64,000 bases of DNA from Eggerthellaceae bacterium (GTDB lineage: Bacteria; Actinomycetota; Coriobacteriia; Coriobacteriales; Eggerthellaceae), in contig WRIR01000003.1 in NCBI GenBank assembly GCA_009782605.1, forward strand, positions 99,181-163,180, in the 5' to 3' direction. Positions 1 through 8,576 of the stretch are shown here, piece after piece. Both the position numbers and the translations under genes were made by a program. The first letter of the stretch is position 1, and every line of letters begins with the position of its first letter. The notes under the pieces were generated by a model. That model was not told the origin of the DNA, made no database searches, and worked only from the letters and a program-made list of their open reading frames with translations.

Positions 1-1098
1 CTGAACAACACCAACAAGAACTGGGTTTCCCTGAACCTGAAGTCCGAGGACGGCGCACGGGTCATGCAGGAGCTGCTTGCAAAGGCGGACGTCTTCATCA
101 ACAACCTGCGTGACAAGGCGCTCGTCAAGCTCGGCATCGACTATCCGACCCTCAAGGCGAAGTACCCCCGCCTCATATGGGCGCAGCTGCGCGGCTACGG
201 CGAGTTCGGCCCCGAGCGCGACACGCCCGGCTACGACGCGGTCTGCTGGGCAGCCCGCGGTGGCGTCGCCAACACCTTCCGCGAGGACGGGGCGGCCCCT
301 TCCATCCCCCCGCAGGCCTTCGGCGACTACAACGCTGCCTCCGTCATGGCAGGCGGCATCTTGGCGGCACTCTTCAACCGCACCCGCACCGGTGTTGGCG
401 AGAAGATCGTCTGCAACCTCTACGGCGTGGCCATCTGGGGCGGCAACATCGGGGTCATGGCGACGCAGTTCGGCGCGCCCTACCCGAAGTCGCGCAAGAA
501 GGTGCCCAACCCCTTCAACAACACCTATATGACGAAGGATGACAAGTGGATGCTCATCTGCATGCCGCAATACGACAAGTACTACAACATGATGATGGAG
601 ATCACCGGCAACAAAGAGCACATGGACGACCCCGAGACCTGCAACCTTCCCGCCCTTAAGGCGAACGAGAAGCAGCCCCAGGTGATCGAGTGGCTTGAGG
701 GCGCCTTTGCCACCAAGACCTTCGACGAGTGGGACGCCATCCTGCGCGAGCACGAAGTCCCCCACCAGAAGTGCTTCCGCTACACCGACATCATCGCGGA
801 CGGGGAGGCCTATGCCAACGACTCCCTGCGCTGGGTCGAGTACAAGGCCTTCGGCAAGAAGGCGCTGCCCATGTCGCCCCTGCGCTTCGAGTCCTACGGC
901 GACCCCCCGGTCATCCTCTCGAAGCCCATCGGTTACCACACCGACGAGTTCCTCAGGAAGCTCGGTTATGACGAGGGCCAGATCAAGGAGATGGAGGAAA
1001 AGGAAGCCGTCAAGTGCTATCACGGCGAGGAGATACCCGACACCGTCTTCTCCTCACAGCGTCAGGAAAAGGGGGAGGCGACACGCGCCTGGCAGTAG
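1..1098 (+). CDS. CaiB/BaiF class III CoA-transferase, FldA/HadA-like (5' end outside window)
   Basis: The reading frame is open from base 1, so the start lies upstream; 365 codons are present. The family moves CoA between a CoA thioester and a free carboxylic acid. The visible sequence follows the class III pattern (NKNWVSLNLKS near the window edge, ARGGV, NPFNNTY), and from memory it most resembles the cinnamoyl-CoA:phenyllactate and 2-hydroxyisocaproate transferases rather than formyl-CoA transferase. The usual catalytic Asp in the GxGxxxD motif is replaced by Val (bases 409-411). It lies convergent to a crotonase gene and near an acid-CoA ligase and acyl-CoA dehydrogenases, so it probably activates or recycles an aromatic or branched acid. 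Substrate unknown. Confidence 0.85.
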   Translation: MNNTNKNWVSLNLKSEDGARVMQELLAKADVFINNLRDKALVKLGIDYPTLKAKYPRLIWAQLRGYGEFGPERDTPGYDAVCWAARGGVANTFREDGAAPSIPPQAFGDYNAASVMAGGILAALFNRTRTGVGEKIVCNLYGVAIWGGNIGVMATQFGAPYPKSRKKVPNPFNNTYMTKDDKWMLICMPQYDKYYNMMMEITGNKEHMDDPETCNLPALKANEKQPQVIEWLEGAFATKTFDEWDAILREHEVPHQKCFRYTDIIADGEAYANDSLRWVEYKAFGKKALPMSPLRFESYGDPPVILSKPIGYHTDEFLRKLGYDEGQIKEMEEKEAVKCYHGEEIPDTVFSSQRQEKGEATRAWQ

Positions 1099-1143
1099 CC
1101 GGCGGCCCTCTCTTTCCCACAAACAGGCACCACCCCCTTACAG

Positions 1144-1175
1144 AAAAGGCCGTCCACCAGCGGCCTTTTCCTTTG
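1144..1175 (+). terminator. Rho-independent terminator of the CoA-transferase gene
   Basis: A perfect 9-bp stem (AAAAGGCCG / CGGCCTTTT, arms 1144-1152 and 1161-1169) with an 8-base loop and a following pyrimidine/T run lies 46 bases after the CoA-transferase stop. Confidence 0.75.
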
Positions 1176-1280
1176 CGGTTCCCGTGCACCTGCAGGGGCT
1201 CGCGCCCGGCCTGTGCCACATGCACTTGCCCGACACCCAACGCTCGATGCCGACAGTTCCTGTGCTTCCCCTCCATAAGG

Positions 1281-1317
1281 AAAACCCCCACGCCCTGAGG
1301 GCATGGGGGCCTGTTTT
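1281..1317. terminator. Bidirectional hairpin terminator, mainly for the crotonase gene on the minus strand
   Basis: AAAACCCCC-type left arm and GGGGG...TTTT right arm fold into a strong GC stem flanked by A and T runs on both sides. It sits just past the crotonase stop codon when read on the minus strand, and can also stop readthrough from the CoA-transferase side. Confidence 0.65.
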
Positions 1318-1338
1318 CCGTGCGGCGGGCTTATGGGC

Positions 1339-2217
1339 CTACATGTTGTGGAAGGCGTACTTGTCCGGGTTCTCCTTCACGTCCTCTTTGTTCTTCGGGT
1401 TCATCTTCAAGGTGCCCATGATGCCGTCATTGGTGTTGGAGGCGAGCACCTGGTTGCGGTTCTCCATCTTGACGACGTTCTCGAAGCTCGTCCCGTCAAG
1501 GGAGCTTTGCAGGCACTCCTTCGTGAGGCGCAGCCCGAAAGGCGCCGTTGCGGCACACATCTCCTCGGCGAACTTCACGGCCTCTTCGAGCACGTCGTCG
1601 TCGGCAACGACCCTGTTTGCAAAACCCCACTCGTAGAGCTTCTGGGCATCGAAGCGGCTCGGGTTCATCAAGACCTCGCAGGCACGGGCATAGCCGATTA
1701 TCTTCGGCAGGAAGAAGGAGCCGCCCATGTCCGTCCCGGTGTAGCCGATGCTAAGATAGCCGGCATTCATCTTGAAGGACTCGCCCAGGATGCGCATGTC
1801 GCAGGCACACGAGATTGAAAGGCCGCCGCCGACCGCATAGCCCTTGAGGGCACCGATGATGGGCTGCTCGCAGCGGCGCATGTTGACTATCTGGTCGGAG
1901 CACATGCGCTGCATGACGTAGAAGTCGCGCTGGATGCGGCCCATGTCCTCGGGCGGCTCAAGCGCAAGGTCGTTCAGGTTGAATCCGGCACAAAACGACT
2001 TCCCCTCGCCGGTCAAGATGATAACCCGGCAGTCCTTGTCCAGGCGGACTTTGATGAGGAAATCGTTGTACTCGCTCATCTGCTTGTATGACATAGCATT
2101 GAGGTTTTGGGCATCGTTGAACGAGCAGATGTAGACCGGGCCCCGCTTCTCTATGCGTATCTTCTCATAGTCATAGGTGAACTCTGGCAGATGGTAGCTC
2201 TCTTGGTATACGCTCAT
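1339..2217 (-). CDS. Enoyl-CoA hydratase/isomerase family protein (crotonase fold), atypical active site
   Basis: A 292-residue crotonase. The first oxyanion-hole segment (SFCAGFNL, about residues 74-81) and the second (GYAVGGGLS, about 126-134) are clear. The two glutamates of classical enoyl-CoA hydratases are not at their usual places: GGGCE is GGGLS, and the later PE motif is replaced by a YLSIGYTGTDMG segment, a form seen in a separate crotonase branch. It may therefore act as an isomerase, hydrolase or non-standard hydratase. The start at 2217 is chosen because AAGGGG lies just upstream; an in-frame upstream extension to 2337 is Arg-rich and unlike the family. Probably acts on the acyl-CoA made by the neighbouring transferase or ligase. 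Confidence 0.85.
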   Translation of the reverse strand: MSVYQESYHLPEFTYDYEKIRIEKRGPVYICSFNDAQNLNAMSYKQMSEYNDFLIKVRLDKDCRVIILTGEGKSFCAGFNLNDLALEPPEDMGRIQRDFYVMQRMCSDQIVNMRRCEQPIIGALKGYAVGGGLSISCACDMRILGESFKMNAGYLSIGYTGTDMGGSFFLPKIIGYARACEVLMNPSRFDAQKLYEWGFANRVVADDDVLEEAVKFAEEMCAATAPFGLRLTKECLQSSLDGTSFENVVKMENRNQVLASNTNDGIMGTLKMNPKNKEDVKENPDKYAFHNM

Positions 2218-2307
2218 TGCATTCAATCCCCTTTCGCTTTCTTGCCTTCTTTTCAGGTATGAGGAAGTATCAAAGTCCCTCCTTCGTCGCCTTCCATATT
2301 CCTCGTT

Positions 2308-2333
2308 TTTTGTCCCTATTGCTAGGGACAAAA
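2308..2333. promoter_or_regulatory. 11-bp perfect inverted repeat in the divergent crotonase/acyl-CoA dehydrogenase intergenic region
   Basis: Arms TTTTGTCCCTA and TAGGGACAAAA surround a TTGC centre. This lies in the 399-base gap (2218-2616) between two divergent genes, 91 bases ahead of the crotonase start. It could be an operator or a small RNA hairpin. A -10-like TACAAT at 2541-2546 is the best promoter candidate for the plus-strand dehydrogenase, with no good -35. I see no other gene in this gap. Confidence 0.5.
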
Positions 2334-2616
2334 TCAAGCCTTTGTTTCGTATTCAGGTTAATTTTTCACCATATCAAGGCAATTGTCCTGTTTCCTGTTC
2401 CCTTCCCCCGCAGCTCCGAAACACCGTCGTGCCGATGTCGGATTACCTAGGGATTTCCACTCAAAGACCTCCCCTATCAATCCATAGGAACTTCCGATTA
2501 GAGGCGTCCAAATAGCCGGTTTTTTTCACTTCCTGGGGCATACAATGGTATGAAGACCTGACAGTAGTGCATCCACAAATGGGGGTTTGTGGGCTTTGCA
2601 AAACAGGAGGAACCAG

Positions 2617-3813
2617 ATGAATCCACATGCGAAAATCACCGACGAGCAGTTCAGTGCCTACCTCAAGCAGATCCGCGATCTGGCCGAAGGGCCCTTGGAA
2701 GAGCTTCAGCACGAAGTCGAGAGGTCCAACAAGTTCCCCCAAGAATTCTTCGACCTTGCCCGTGCGAACGACCTGTACCGCTTCTCGCTGCCAAGCCGCT
2801 ACGGCGGCTGGGACCTCAGCGAGCTTGAGATACTGAAGGTACAAGAGGAATTCAGCCGGGGGCCGGGCGGCATGCGGATGCACCTGCACTATGCCGCAGA
2901 CCTCAATTGGCGCATCCTCGACGGATACGGGTCCGACTACCTGAAGTCGAAGTATATGGACAAGTTCCAGGACAAGTCGATCTTCACCTGCTTTGCGTTG
3001 ACCGAGCAAACCGGCGGCACGGGAGCCGACATCCACACGATTGCCGAGAAGGACAGCGCCGGCAACTACGTCATCAACGGGGAGAAGTGGCTCATATCGC
3101 ATACCGACTGCTGCGACTTCGCTTATGTGTTCGCCGTGACCGACCCCGACGACCCGAAGGACACACGCCTGTCGGCCTTCTTCGTCCCCGTCGACACGCC
3201 CGGCTATGAGACCGTCTTCATGCCCCACATGATGGGCTGCCGCGGCGCTGGCCACGCCGGGCTCCGCTTCACCAATATGGTGCTCGACAAGAAGTACCTC
3301 CTGGGCCGCGAGGGTCAGGGGATGGAGATAGCCATGCATGCGCTCGCGGTGTCCCGCGTGCATATCGCCGCGTCCAATTTGGGGATGTCCCAGAAGATGC
3401 TTGAGATGAGCCTTGAGCGCGCCCAAGACCGCATTACCTTCGGCAAGCCGATTGCGAGCCGCCAGGCCATCAAGATGAAGATCGCCAACATGGACATGAT
3501 GGTCCACGGCCTGCGCTGCATGGTCTATGACTTCGCCCGCGACTTCGACGAGGACCCCCATGGCGAATACATCGACGAGAAGGCCGCCATCTGCAAACTG
3601 TTCTCCATTGACACCGTCAAGCTTGTCTCAGACGAGATGCTTGAGATATTCGGCGGGGACGGCTATTTCGAGGGCAGCCCCTATGGGCCGACCGAAAGAC
3701 TCTACCGCGACTGCCGCGCACTGTGGCTTGAGGAAGGCGCACCCACCGTCCAGCGCATCACCATCGCCCGCGAATGTCAGAGGCACCGGGCAAAGCTCGA
3801 ATACCTGGTTTAG
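2617..3813 (+). CDS. Acyl-CoA dehydrogenase, MCAD/SCAD-type catalytic base
   Basis: A 398-residue FAD-dependent acyl-CoA dehydrogenase, full length for the family. The FAD/substrate segment (FALTEQTGGTGAD, about residues 132-144) and the C-terminal helix bundle are present. The C-terminal motif LEEGAPTVQR puts Glu373 where the catalytic base of medium-chain and butyryl-CoA dehydrogenases lies. An AGGAGG seven bases before ATG fixes the start. The CoA ligase gene follows 28 bases downstream, so the two are probably cotranscribed. Likely oxidises a saturated acyl-CoA, or works in reverse as an enoyl-CoA reductase; an electron-transfer flavoprotein is not encoded nearby. Confidence 0.88.
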   Translation: MNPHAKITDEQFSAYLKQIRDLAEGPLEELQHEVERSNKFPQEFFDLARANDLYRFSLPSRYGGWDLSELEILKVQEEFSRGPGGMRMHLHYAADLNWRILDGYGSDYLKSKYMDKFQDKSIFTCFALTEQTGGTGADIHTIAEKDSAGNYVINGEKWLISHTDCCDFAYVFAVTDPDDPKDTRLSAFFVPVDTPGYETVFMPHMMGCRGAGHAGLRFTNMVLDKKYLLGREGQGMEIAMHALAVSRVHIAASNLGMSQKMLEMSLERAQDRITFGKPIASRQAIKMKIANMDMMVHGLRCMVYDFARDFDEDPHGEYIDEKAAICKLFSIDTVKLVSDEMLEIFGGDGYFEGSPYGPTERLYRDCRALWLEEGAPTVQRITIARECQRHRAKLEYLV

Positions 3814-3841
3814 GCAAGGCCCTGAAAAGGAGCGCCTTGGC

Positions 3842-5485
3842 ATGATTCCCGGCTTGAGGATAGACGAGCAACACAAGGCCTTGTACTACGAGAAAGGCTA
3901 CTGGACCACGCATACGCTCAACGATATCTGGATCGAACGGGTAAGAAACCACGGCGATAAAGAGTATGTGGCAGACGACCAGGGAAGCCGCCTTACCTAC
4001 AGAGAGGTCGACGACCGGGCCGCCCGGCTGGCGTCCTGGCTGGCCGGGCACGGGGTCGCCGTCGGCGATGTGGTCTCCTTCCAGATCCCCACCTGGGCAG
4101 AGTTCAGCATCGTCTATGTCGCCTGCCTGAAAGTCGGGGCGGTCATGCACCCGCTGTCCTGGAAGTTCAACGACGAGGACCTTGTCTACAACATGAACAA
4201 GGTGGGAACCAAGGCATTCATCTGCCCCACCTACTTCCATAAATGCGATTACGAGAAGATGGCCCTGGACATCGCTGACCGCATCCCCAGCCTTGGGTCG
4301 GTGGCACTCATCGACAAGGTCGAGCCTTCGTTGCATGGCCTGCCGACCCTCTCGTCTGTGGCAAGGGCCTCCCAGCCCCTCACGGCAAAACCTGCCGTGA
4401 GCGCCGACGACGTCGCCTGCATCCTCACCACCTCGGGCACGACCGGCAAGTCGAAAGAGGTCATGCTCACCCACAACAACCTCGTCTTCTCGGAGCGCTC
4501 CTTCGTCAAGGGCTTCAAGCGCGGCGAACGCGACGTCATGTTCATGCCCTCCCCCTTAAACCATGCCACCGGCTTCTTCCACGGCATCCTTTCCCCGATG
4601 ATCCTCGGCGGGCGCACCGTCCTCATGCAGGACTTCAACGCGAAAGGTGCCATAGCGCTCATGAACGCCGAGGGTGCCACCTGGTCCATGGGCGCGACCC
4701 CCTTCATCTACGACATCCTCACACATATCGAGAAAGAGCAGGGGGAGCCCCTTGAGACCCTTGGGCTCTTCTTGTGCGGCGGGGCGCCCGTCCCCAGCAG
4801 CCTGGTGCGGCGGGCCTGGCGTCAGGGCATCCTCTTGTGCGAGATATACGGCTCGACCGAGAGCTGCCCCCACGTCTATGTGCCGCCCGAGCACTGCCTT
4901 GAATGGGACGGGGCCTGGTCAGGCATCCCCTTCGAAGGCATCGAGGTGCGTGCCGTGGACGAGAGGCGGCGCGAGGTCGAGCGCGGCGGGCACGGGGAGG
5001 AATGCTCGCGCGGCCCCCACCAGTTCGTCGGCTACTACGCCGACCCGGAAAGGACCGACCGCATCCTCGACGGCGAGGGCTGGTTCTACAGCGGCGATCT
5101 CTGCCGCATCGATGAGGGCGGCCGCATCCGGATTACCGGGCGCAAGAAAGAGATAATCATACGGGGCGGCGAGAACATCTGCGCCACCGAGATAGACGAC
5201 TACCTCGAAGGCTGCCCCGGGGTCGGCAAGCACGCGACTATAGGCATGCCCGACAACCGCCTCGGGGAGCGCATCTGCACCTTTGTCGTGCCCGCCGACG
5301 GCGTCGTCCCGACCCTCGCAGGGATAACGGCCTACCTGCATGAGAGGCACGTGGCACGGCGGCTCTGGCCGGAGCATATCGAGCTCATAGACGCCATCCC
5401 CACCACCGCGACCGGGAAGGTGAAACGCTTCCTTCTGACCGACGAGCTGAAAAAGCGGATGGGCGAGGCAGCAGCCGGCGCCTGA
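3842..5485 (+). CDS. AMP-forming acid-CoA ligase (ANL superfamily, CaiC/AliA-like)
   Basis: A 547-residue ligase converting a carboxylic acid, ATP and CoA to acyl-CoA, AMP and pyrophosphate. Visible ANL motifs are the P-loop TSGTTGKSKE (about 196-205), YGSTES (about 335), SGD with the hinge region GRKKEIIIRGGENI (about 417-445) and the catalytic Lys in ATGKVKRF (about 525). The start at 3842 follows AAAAGGAG; the frame is open further upstream but that part is only the antisense-like shadow of the preceding gene. With the dehydrogenase just upstream it probably primes an aromatic, alicyclic or carnitine-like acid. Substrate cannot be told from sequence. Confidence 0.88.
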   Translation: MIPGLRIDEQHKALYYEKGYWTTHTLNDIWIERVRNHGDKEYVADDQGSRLTYREVDDRAARLASWLAGHGVAVGDVVSFQIPTWAEFSIVYVACLKVGAVMHPLSWKFNDEDLVYNMNKVGTKAFICPTYFHKCDYEKMALDIADRIPSLGSVALIDKVEPSLHGLPTLSSVARASQPLTAKPAVSADDVACILTTSGTTGKSKEVMLTHNNLVFSERSFVKGFKRGERDVMFMPSPLNHATGFFHGILSPMILGGRTVLMQDFNAKGAIALMNAEGATWSMGATPFIYDILTHIEKEQGEPLETLGLFLCGGAPVPSSLVRRAWRQGILLCEIYGSTESCPHVYVPPEHCLEWDGAWSGIPFEGIEVRAVDERRREVERGGHGEECSRGPHQFVGYYADPERTDRILDGEGWFYSGDLCRIDEGGRIRITGRKKEIIIRGGENICATEIDDYLEGCPGVGKHATIGMPDNRLGERICTFVVPADGVVPTLAGITAYLHERHVARRLWPEHIELIDAIPTTATGKVKRFLLTDELKKRMGEAAAGA

Positions 5486-5558
5486 GGCCGGGGACTTATG
5501 TGTGTTGCAGAGGCGTTTCTGCCCCCACGGGTTGCCCCCTCGGGCTGTCGGGTGTCCG

Positions 5559-5683
5559 TGTGTCATTGGGGACGTATAATTTTGACACCTTCTGCTATCG
5601 GCCCACTTCCCGGCTCAGCCCACGGGATCTGTCCCCGTGGGTTATCTTTTTGTGTGACACAAAAAGGAACGTCCCTATTGTGC
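5559..5683. repeat. Small imperfect inverted-repeat element (MITE-like relic)
   Basis: The left side (GTGTCATTGGGGACGT...TTTTGACACC) is an imperfect reverse complement of the right side (GTGTGACACAAAAAGGAACGTCCCTATTG). The right part holds a nearly perfect palindrome CTTTTTGTGT-G-ACACAAAAAG (5646-5666). It fills the intergenic region between convergent genes and has no coding capacity. I recognise the GGGACGT/ACGTCCC plus GTGTCA pattern only as a generic short dispersed repeat. Confidence 0.4.
5619..5651 (+). terminator. Hairpin terminator downstream of the acid-CoA ligase
   Basis: CCCACGGG (5619-5626) pairs with CCCGTGGG (5634-5641) around a 7-base loop and is followed by TTATCTTTTT. Confidence 0.6.
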
Positions 5684-5707
5684 TGTGCTATTGTGCTGTG
5701 TGCTGTG

Positions 5708-6541
5708 TCACGTGTGTCCTGCGACGCAGGGGTCGTCTATGGCGAAGAGGTAGTCTATCTGCGCCTGTATGTTGGCCCGTGTCGCAAGGTCGAGACGCGC
5801 ATCGACGTCGTCGTAGACCGCTTGGGCCAGGTGCTCCACGTCGATGGTGCCGCCGCGGTGTATCGCCCCGCGGACTTGGGCGAGCCTCTTGAAGCGGTGT
5901 GCCTCGGCCAGGGATATGTCCGTCAGGGGGTTTTCGACAGGGGGGCCGTGTGCGCTCAACAGCCGCAGGTAGGAGCCCTCCCTCACGAGCGCCTTCACAC
6001 GCCTGAGGCTTTCAAAGTAGTCCTGCAAGGTGCCGTCGGGCCAGCATATCACCGTCGGCGACTGGGCAAAGACAAGGTCGCCGGTCGCTATCGACCGGTC
6101 AAGGGGGAAGCATATCCCTACCGAGTCCGAGGAATGGCCGGGCAGGTACACTACCTCGAAGAGGGGGCCCGCATCAACAGGCTGGAAGGGGCCTTCGGCG
6201 AGGTTTTCGTGGCTGCGGGAAAAGACAGGCGCTCCCCAACGCCGCGACGCCTCCGTCGCACCCTCGCTGTGGTCGGGGTGGCCGTGGGTAAGGACGATAG
6301 CCCCGATGTCCAGCCGGTCCTCCTGGCAGGCATGCTCGACGGCCTCGAAGTGCTTCCTACTTGACGGCCCCGGGTCTATAAGGACCGCAGCCCTTGAGCC
6401 CGGCTGTGAGAGCACCCAGGTGTTCGTCCCCGTATAGGTCATGGCCGACGGGTTGTCGGCAAGCACGCAGCGGGCAAAGGGAGACACCCGCCCGCCTGCC
6501 CAGGCAGGCACGGCGCACGGGCTGTCTAGGGAAGCATGCAT
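5708..6541 (-). CDS. Metallo-beta-lactamase-fold hydrolase, LACTB2-like
   Basis: A 277-residue MBL-fold protein. The metal motif THGHPDH (His86, His88, Asp90, His91) is intact; later ligands are visible in LPGHSSDS and TGDLVF, and SAHGPP near residue 217. The N-terminal MTYTGTNTWVL and the C-terminal helical segment resemble the LACTB2 endoribonuclease/hydrolase group. Its ATG overlaps the end of the NUDIX gene by 16 bases, so both are translated from one transcript. Real substrate unknown: RNA, glutathione thioester or acyl thioester are all possible. Confidence 0.82.
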   Translation of the reverse strand: MHASLDSPCAVPAWAGGRVSPFARCVLADNPSAMTYTGTNTWVLSQPGSRAAVLIDPGPSSRKHFEAVEHACQEDRLDIGAIVLTHGHPDHSEGATEASRRWGAPVFSRSHENLAEGPFQPVDAGPLFEVVYLPGHSSDSVGICFPLDRSIATGDLVFAQSPTVICWPDGTLQDYFESLRRVKALVREGSYLRLLSAHGPPVENPLTDISLAEAHRFKRLAQVRGAIHRGGTIDVEHLAQAVYDDVDARLDLATRANIQAQIDYLFAIDDPCVAGHT

Positions 6542-7410
6542 CTGAGGACGACCATCCCGTCTTCCTTGACGTGGGGCTCAAGCATGACGCGGCCGGGGCA
6601 GGCCGCTTCGGCCATGAGCGCCTTGACGTCGGCCGCCTCCGCGATAGGGCCGAGGTTGTGGCGCGTCGGGGGGAGCAGGAGGACCCTGCCCTCGTCGGCC
6701 TGCCGGAATACCCATCGGGGGTCGACCCAGTCGGCTATCACCGCCTCGCTGGTAGAGCCGTCCGGGGCCTGCCCCTGCGGGAGGGCGGCAGCAAAGAAGA
6801 AGGTGTCGTAGCGCCGGGGTTCGAAGACGGGGGTCAGCCAATGCGCGCGCAGGCTCAAGAGGTCGCTCCGTAGTACCAAGCCGTACTCTATCAAAAACTC
6901 CGAGAAGGACTTGGCGTGCTGTGCGAGCAGGGCCCTCTCCTTTTCCCAATGCGCCTCGCTCAAGTCGTCGATTACCTGGGACTCGTCAACCCCTGCCAAT
7001 AACACGCCGCATTCCTCGAAGACCTCGCGCGCCGCAGCGACCACGATACAGCGTGCAAGCTCTTCCGGGCAGCCCAGCTCCTGCGCCCAGGCCGCCGGGG
7101 TCGGGCCTGCCCAGGGCAGGCGGGGGTCTACGTCGCGCGGATCGACCCTCCCCCCAGGGAACACCACGGCGTTCGGCATGAAGGCCATGGTCGCCGCCCG
7201 CTGCAGCATGAAGACCTCTACCTTGCCCCCGTCGCTGTACGGGGAAGGTGCTGCCGCCTTTCCGTCCACATCGCGCACCAGCATGACGGTCGCGGCATAG
7301 CCTGGCTCGGCCGGCTCGAAGTCCGTCGCTGCAAGGTAGCTCCGGACATGCTCGGTGAGCGCCTCTGCCAGGGGCACCTCAAGCACCATGCCGCTTTTCC
7401 ACTCGTCCAT
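6526..7410 (-). CDS. NUDIX hydrolase, NUDT19/RP2-type with long Nudix insert
   Basis: A protein of 294 residues from the chosen start. The Nudix box is split: FPGGRVD (about residues 81-87) is followed after roughly forty residues by AAREVFEECG (about 122-131), as in NUDT19-type CoA or nucleotide pyrophosphatases. The start at 7410 (MDEWKSG) is preferred over an upstream in-frame extension lacking family similarity; the ribosome-binding site is weak. CoA diphosphatase activity would suit the surrounding CoA metabolism, but this is inference. It forms a two-gene operon with the MBL-fold gene. Confidence 0.8.
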   Translation of the reverse strand: MDEWKSGMVLEVPLAEALTEHVRSYLAATDFEPAEPGYAATVMLVRDVDGKAAAPSPYSDGGKVEVFMLQRAATMAFMPNAVVFPGGRVDPRDVDPRLPWAGPTPAAWAQELGCPEELARCIVVAAAREVFEECGVLLAGVDESQVIDDLSEAHWEKERALLAQHAKSFSEFLIEYGLVLRSDLLSLRAHWLTPVFEPRRYDTFFFAAALPQGQAPDGSTSEAVIADWVDPRWVFRQADEGRVLLLPPTRHNLGPIAEAADVKALMAEAACPGRVMLEPHVKEDGMVVLRCMLP

Positions 7411-7585
7411 GGAAGAACCCGCTTTCTCTTTTTCCTTGCCCCTATTGTAGGGTGCCGACCCGGTGCCATGAATACACATTATTCAAAGAATGACCGGATT
7501 CTTGATCTCTCTTTTGCCGTATCATTCTCTTAGAAGAAATATTAGAAGTATGTGCCATGGGTCAATGCTACAAAGGAGCCTGGTT

Positions 7586-8371
7586 ATGGTACAACAGCAT
7601 CCGATTATCGAGGTAGACTGCACCCTGGACCACCTTGAGTACGGCGATGTCCTCGCCGCCTTGGGCGGCACGGACGAACAGGGCGGGCAGGGCGGGGCAG
7701 AGCGGGAGGCCCATGTCGCCTACCTTGCCGACGAGTGTGTCAAGGTGCTCAAGCCGCGGGGTGCCTACAAGATCTTCAACCCGGCCATCTGCACCTTGCC
7801 GCCGGCCTACACCGAGCCTGCCATCAAGCTGGTGGGCACCATGATGGTCTTAAAGGGGCAGGCGATCTACGAACGCATGCGGCGCGCCACCCACTGCACG
7901 CTCCTCGCCGTCACCTTGGGCTCCCAGGCCGAGCAGGAGGCCCTGTGCCAACGCCTGTGCTATACCGAGGCCGACAAAGCGATACTCGACGCCTGTCTCG
8001 CGGCGATGATCGAGCGTGCTGCCGACAGGGTGATGGCCGACATCATCCGTATGGCGCTTGAGAAGGGCCTCTATACCGACGAGCGCCTTTCCCCCGGAGA
8101 TGCGGACTTCCCCCTTGAAGTGCGCGACGGGATATCCTTCTACCTCCAGGCCGAGAAGCGCCTGGGGCTGGGGCTGGGCCCCGGACACGAGCCGCAGCCG
8201 TCCTATGCGGCCTTTTCCGCCGTGGGGATGTACGACAAGAGCCACGCCGGACGGCGCCGCGGCTGCGGGCGATGCAAGTACCGGGATTTCTGCAGCATCC
8301 GCGCCATCGGCATGAACTGCCATGGCGGGAAGGGCTCTTTCAAGCAGGCCGATGCTCCGCCGGCCGTCTAG
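7586..8371 (+). CDS. B12-dependent methionine synthase activation-domain-like protein
   Basis: A 261-residue protein starting at an ATG preceded by AAAGGAG. The middle (TLGSQAE..., LDACLAAMIE about 131-140, LSPGDADFPLE about 168-178) follows the pattern of stand-alone MetH activation-domain proteins in anaerobes, with the usual ending GCGRCKYRDFC (four Cys including a later NCHG). The family binds SAM and supports reductive reactivation of corrinoid proteins. No methionine synthase or corrinoid methyltransferase lies within this window, so its partner is elsewhere. Recognition rests on motif memory, not a search. Confidence 0.6.
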   Translation: MVQQHPIIEVDCTLDHLEYGDVLAALGGTDEQGGQGGAEREAHVAYLADECVKVLKPRGAYKIFNPAICTLPPAYTEPAIKLVGTMMVLKGQAIYERMRRATHCTLLAVTLGSQAEQEALCQRLCYTEADKAILDACLAAMIERAADRVMADIIRMALEKGLYTDERLSPGDADFPLEVRDGISFYLQAEKRLGLGLGPGHEPQPSYAAFSAVGMYDKSHAGRRRGCGRCKYRDFCSIRAIGMNCHGGKGSFKQADAPPAV

Positions 8372-8460
8372 GCCGGGAAGCCCTCACCTGGTTCAGTCGG
8401 GCGGTTTCTGCCGCCCCTCCCCCTGCGGCCTTCCCTCTGTGGCCTTCCTTCGTCGGGATG

Positions 8461-8490
8461 CGGGAAGGGCGGCTTGCGCCGCCCTTCCCG
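8461..8490. terminator. Strong hairpin between convergent genes
   Basis: A perfect 13-bp stem (CGGGAAGGGCGGC / GCCGCCCTTCCCG) with a TTGC loop. A smaller hairpin GGGCGG/CCGCCC lies at 8399-8416. Neither has a clear T run, but both sit between converging transcripts and probably limit readthrough. Confidence 0.55.
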
Positions 8491-8576
8491 TGCATCTCCG
8501 CCCCTTCCGCTGCCCTCTTTCAGCATCCTGCTTACTATAGTCCCACCAACAAAGGAAGCCGTGCGGGAATACCTGT

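Noticed and set aside
2461..3561. 366-codon minus-strand frame over the first acyl-CoA dehydrogenase
   Set aside because: Shadow frame rich in His, Val and Ala; the sense strand encodes the full enzyme.
1..5485. Calling the first block a caiABCD carnitine operon
   Set aside because: The enzyme classes match, but the transferase looks closer to FldA/HadA, the orientation is split over both strands and no carnitine transporter is present.
1144..8490. Hairpins considered as possible CRISPR or riboswitch elements
   Set aside because: No spacer-repeat periodicity and no known riboswitch consensus; they behave as terminators or isolated dyads.
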